NCBI GenBank assembly: GCA_964415295.1
Contig: CAYPYN010000006.1
Coordinates: 62,001-126,000 of the forward strand
DNA length: 64,000 bases
Direction: 5' to 3'
Origin: SB21 sp964415295
Lineage (GTDB): Bacteria > CLD3 > SB21
The notes beneath the pieces were generated by a model, which was not told where the DNA came from, made no database searches, and was given only the letters and a program-made list of their open reading frames with translations. The first letter of the stretch is position 1. Each line of letters opens with the position of its first letter. Below, piece after piece: positions 61,784 to 64,000 of the stretch. The position numbers were made by a program, and so were the translations under genes.

Positions 61784-62464
61784 ATGAAAACCAAAAGAAA
61801 GACGAAAAAAGCGCCCGCAAAAAAGAAACCGGTCAGGGTGTCGGGATCGACGGTCAAACGGCTCTCCAAGTACTATCGTACGCTGAATGAGCTCATCAAG
61901 GAGGACGTGGAACATGTGTCTTCCGAGGAGTTAGCTAAACTGGAGGGCGTGACCTCGGCTCAAATCCGAAAAGATTTTTCTTTCTTCGGTAATTTCGGAC
62001 GCCGCGGTCTGGGCTATAATACCCAGGATTTGAAAAATCATATAGCGGTCATCCTCGGCCTTACCCGGCAGTGGAATGTGGCGATCATCGGAGCCGGTAA
62101 TATCGGTTCCGCTTTGATCGATTACGCGGAATTCAAGGCCCATGGTTTTCATATCAAAACCATCTTTGACAACGATCCTTCTAAAATTGGCAAGCCGCTA
62201 AAATCTTTGGTTGTTAAGGACATTGAAGCGATCGAGTCGGAATGCCAGAAGGATAATATTGAGATCGCGATCCTCGCCATACCTGCCTCTGCGGCTCAGA
62301 CCGTGGCGGAACGGCTGAACAAGGCCGGCGTGAAGGGAATCCTTAATTTTGCTCCCAAACGCCTGCACGTGCCGCACCATGTGGTCGTACGGCAGGAGAA
62401 TACGGCGATGGAATTGGAAACGTTGTCCTATTTCATCATGAATCAAAAGGACCATATCAAATAA
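61784..62464 (+). CDS. rex: redox-sensing transcriptional repressor Rex
   Basis: Rex binds DNA when NADH/NAD+ is low and represses fermentative or respiratory genes. The 226-residue protein has a winged helix (TVKRLSKYYRTLNEL, then VTSAQIRKDFSFFGNFG, the hallmark ahead of the wing) and a Rossmann domain with IGAGNIGSALI. The C-terminal helix swaps between subunits. I start at the ATG four bases after the gyrA stop; an ATG at 61751 inside gyrA would add eleven residues. Before the winged helix is a lysine-rich tail (KTKRKTKKAPAKKKP) that Rex proteins generally lack. Cotranscription with gyrA is likely. Confidence 0.93.
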   Translation: MKTKRKTKKAPAKKKPVRVSGSTVKRLSKYYRTLNELIKEDVEHVSSEELAKLEGVTSAQIRKDFSFFGNFGRRGLGYNTQDLKNHIAVILGLTRQWNVAIIGAGNIGSALIDYAEFKAHGFHIKTIFDNDPSKIGKPLKSLVVKDIEAIESECQKDNIEIAILAIPASAAQTVAERLNKAGVKGILNFAPKRLHVPHHVVVRQENTAMELETLSYFIMNQKDHIK

Positions 62465-62471
62465 AGGACCT

Positions 62472-63866
62472 ATGTTCGAATCCATCATAGAATCCGTACT
62501 CGCGCAGCTGCAGCTGAAGATCAATCCGTCGCAGTCCCGCTGGTCGTATTACGAGTTGACCCACAAGAACGCCGACGAGGTGATCCGTCAGATATTCATG
62601 CTGCGTTATGAGGATGTTTTTGCGAACGAGAAGAAACGGATCCTGGCCGCACCCGATGATCCCAGAGTTCAGTACGCTTCGGACGCGGTTTTAAAAAGCG
62701 TAGATCAGCTGGTGGACGAACTCAAGAAGCATTTCTTCATTCCCAAAAGCGATATCGAAAAGATCATCAAGGACACGCTTCTGGTCAAACTGGAATACAT
62801 CATCATGCCGCTGGCTACGATCGAGAAACTGTTATTTAAGGAAACGGCGGCGCGAAGCGTGACCGATATCGTGATCCAGTTCCGCGGATTCGAGAAGTTC
62901 CGCTATTATCCGGACGCGTTAGAAAAGTATGCGCATGCCAAGAAGATCACTCATTTGACCAAAGGACAGCTGCGGCTTCTGATCGCGGAGATCAACCAAA
63001 GCCTCTTCGGACAAGGCAACCTGGACAATGTTCTCAAACTCTGCGGTCTCATCATGAAAGAGATCAACGATCTGCAGGGCAAGGACTCCAAGAGTATCCG
63101 CACCGATCTCCTGATGAAAGCATTTGTTGACCGTTCGCTGCGCGATTACGAAGTAGCCCTGAATATCGAGAAGGAACTCGGCAGTGAAGAGATCAATATT
63201 TACGGGCTTCGCCAGGTATTGAACCGGTTCAATATCCTCAAAGAAAAGAAGGCCGTTCCCGTTATGCCGCCGCCGGCCGAAGAAACGAAGCCGGCCGTGG
63301 AGGTTCGTAAAGATACGACGGACGTGATCATCGAAAAAGTTCTGAAGGACGATGAAAGCGGTGAGTTGATCGATATTAACCAGATCATCGCCAAGAAGGC
63401 GAAGAAGGATCCGACGGACCAGCTGAAAGCGCCGGTCATGAGTGACCAGCCCAAGACCAATACCGATACGCCGCGCAGCGTGGTCATGACCCCAAAAATC
63501 GAACATGCGTCGGACGTGACCGGAGAATTTATCAAAGAGGAACTGGTCGAGAGTTTTTCGGACGACACCAGCGCGATCAAGCTAAGCGCTCTCAAAGAAT
63601 CGGACCAATTGGTGCTTCTGCAATCCCTGATCACTCCGAAAGACGAGAAGATTTTCCTCAACGCGATCTTTCAGAGCGACACGAAGCATTATCACGAATT
63701 CATAAGCGCGATCAACCGAACCAAGACCTGGAAAGAAGCCATCGCCGTACTGGATGAGACCTTGGCCGCCGCCAAAGTGGACCCGTACTGCAAAGAGGCC
63801 ATACGGCTGAGCGATATCGTTTATACGCGTTATTACCCGCCGGAAACGGCCTCGGTATCTTTCTGA
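62472..63866 (+). CDS. unrecognised 464-residue cytoplasmic protein
   Basis: I do not recognise this family. The protein has no signal peptide or membrane helix. The first 255 residues look helical and charged (for example KNADEVIRQIFMLRYEDVF and LTKGQLRLLIAEINQSLFG). A Pro/Asp/Lys-rich linker runs over about 262-355. A second helical domain of about 100 residues (365-464) includes LLQSLITPKDEKIFLNAIF. It starts eight bases after the rex stop and precedes a CcmD-like gene. Codon use looks like its neighbours, so it is probably native. It may be lineage-specific. Confidence 0.75.
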   Translation: MFESIIESVLAQLQLKINPSQSRWSYYELTHKNADEVIRQIFMLRYEDVFANEKKRILAAPDDPRVQYASDAVLKSVDQLVDELKKHFFIPKSDIEKIIKDTLLVKLEYIIMPLATIEKLLFKETAARSVTDIVIQFRGFEKFRYYPDALEKYAHAKKITHLTKGQLRLLIAEINQSLFGQGNLDNVLKLCGLIMKEINDLQGKDSKSIRTDLLMKAFVDRSLRDYEVALNIEKELGSEEINIYGLRQVLNRFNILKEKKAVPVMPPPAEETKPAVEVRKDTTDVIIEKVLKDDESGELIDINQIIAKKAKKDPTDQLKAPVMSDQPKTNTDTPRSVVMTPKIEHASDVTGEFIKEELVESFSDDTSAIKLSALKESDQLVLLQSLITPKDEKIFLNAIFQSDTKHYHEFISAINRTKTWKEAIAVLDETLAAAKVDPYCKEAIRLSDIVYTRYYPPETASVSF

Positions 63867-63917
63867 TAACCCGAAAAATCAACAACGAACATCGATCGTC
63901 ATTAATCGGAGTTACTC

Positions 63918-64000
63918 ATGGAAAATATGTCCTATTTGTTCGCCGCGTTCGCGGTGGTCTGGATCCTGATCTTCTATTATGTTTACCGCATGTCACAGAA
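63918..64000 (+). CDS. CcmD family protein (partial, runs off window)
   Basis: Only the first 27 codons and two bases are inside the window. They begin MENMSYLFAAFAVVWILIFY, then VYRMSQ: one membrane helix followed by Tyr/Arg, the pattern of CcmD, the small heme-handling subunit that helps CcmABC export heme to CcmE. CGGAG lies upstream of the ATG. If correct, cytochrome c maturation genes should continue beyond position 64000, which would fit the c-type heme protein at 42798. Confidence 0.6.
   Translation, partial: MENMSYLFAAFAVVWILIFYYVYRMSQ

Noticed and set aside
60736..61869. 377-codon minus-strand frame across gyrA and rex
   Set aside because: It covers the gyrA C-terminal domain and the gyrA-rex junction on the opposite strand; both genes are clearly real in the plus direction.
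1..64000. tRNA, rRNA, CRISPR arrays, insertion sequences or prophage
   Set aside because: No cloverleaf-like intergenic element, ordered short repeats, transposase or phage structural gene was recognised. Gaps are short, and the genes are housekeeping or envelope types. A covariance-model scan was not possible here.

Overview
The window is a continuous, gene-dense stretch of a Gram-negative bacterial chromosome with no sign of plasmid, phage or insertion sequence. LptD, LolA, a TonB-dependent receptor with a carboxypeptidase-like N-terminal domain, a PorV/PorQ-like protein, a large secreted protein with a type IX-like C-terminal sorting domain, a DUF5686-like barrel protein and a propeller-type sensor kinase together point to the FCB superphylum (Bacteroidota, Ignavibacteriota, Calditrichota, KSB1 and relatives). 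FtsK carries an extra segment between its Walker A and B motifs that I associate with Bacteroidota-type FtsK. I cannot name the phylum from this window alone.

Layout. 1-3.8 kb: ftsK and lolA, in their classical adjacency. 3.8-15.2 kb: a plus-strand surface polysaccharide cluster with a flippase-like membrane protein, a Wza-like export protein, a Wzc-like tyrosine autokinase, a nucleotide-sugar epimerase, a Wzx-like flippase, a GT-C glycosyltransferase, a GT4, a polysaccharide deacetylase and a GT9. No initiating glycosyltransferase or clear Wzy is visible. 15.2-17.9 kb: uvrA, closely following the cluster. 18-30.7 kb (minus strand): lptD and dtd; citrate synthase with its own terminator; a large sensor kinase with nth; smc. 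30.7-31.3 kb: the only long intergenic region, with a near-consensus sigma-70 promoter, two CRP-like palindromes and a leader of about 390 nt. 31.3-38.9 kb (plus): TonB-dependent receptor, giant secreted protein and PorV-like protein, closed by a strong terminator.

38.9-41.4 kb (minus): an AmgK-like kinase, a HAD hydrolase and a MurU-like nucleotidyltransferase in one tight operon. This fits the AmgK/MupP/MurU peptidoglycan-recycling bypass described in Pseudomonas. 41.5-43.3 kb (plus): a CHAD protein, a Rieske protein and a heme-binding protein. 43.3-46.8 kb (minus): a phosphohexomutase with a histone-H1-like lysine tail, a DUF104/PIN toxin-antitoxin pair and glutamate formimidoyltransferase. 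46.9-53.7 kb: a solo Opp/Dpp-type ATPase (plus), then on the minus strand a lipoprotein dipeptidase, a HEAT-repeat protein, a small membrane protein, a short-chain dehydrogenase and the DUF5686-like barrel protein. 53.8-64 kb (plus): a methyltransferase, then dnaN-recF-DUF721-gyrB-gyrA-rex, an unrecognised 464-residue protein and the start of a CcmD-like gene at the window edge.

The main themes are envelope building (LPS assembly, polysaccharide export, lipoprotein carriage, muropeptide salvage, outer-membrane transport) and chromosome maintenance (FtsK, SMC, UvrA, Nth, beta clamp, RecF, gyrase). No rRNA, tRNA or CRISPR array was recognised by eye. dnaA is absent next to dnaN.
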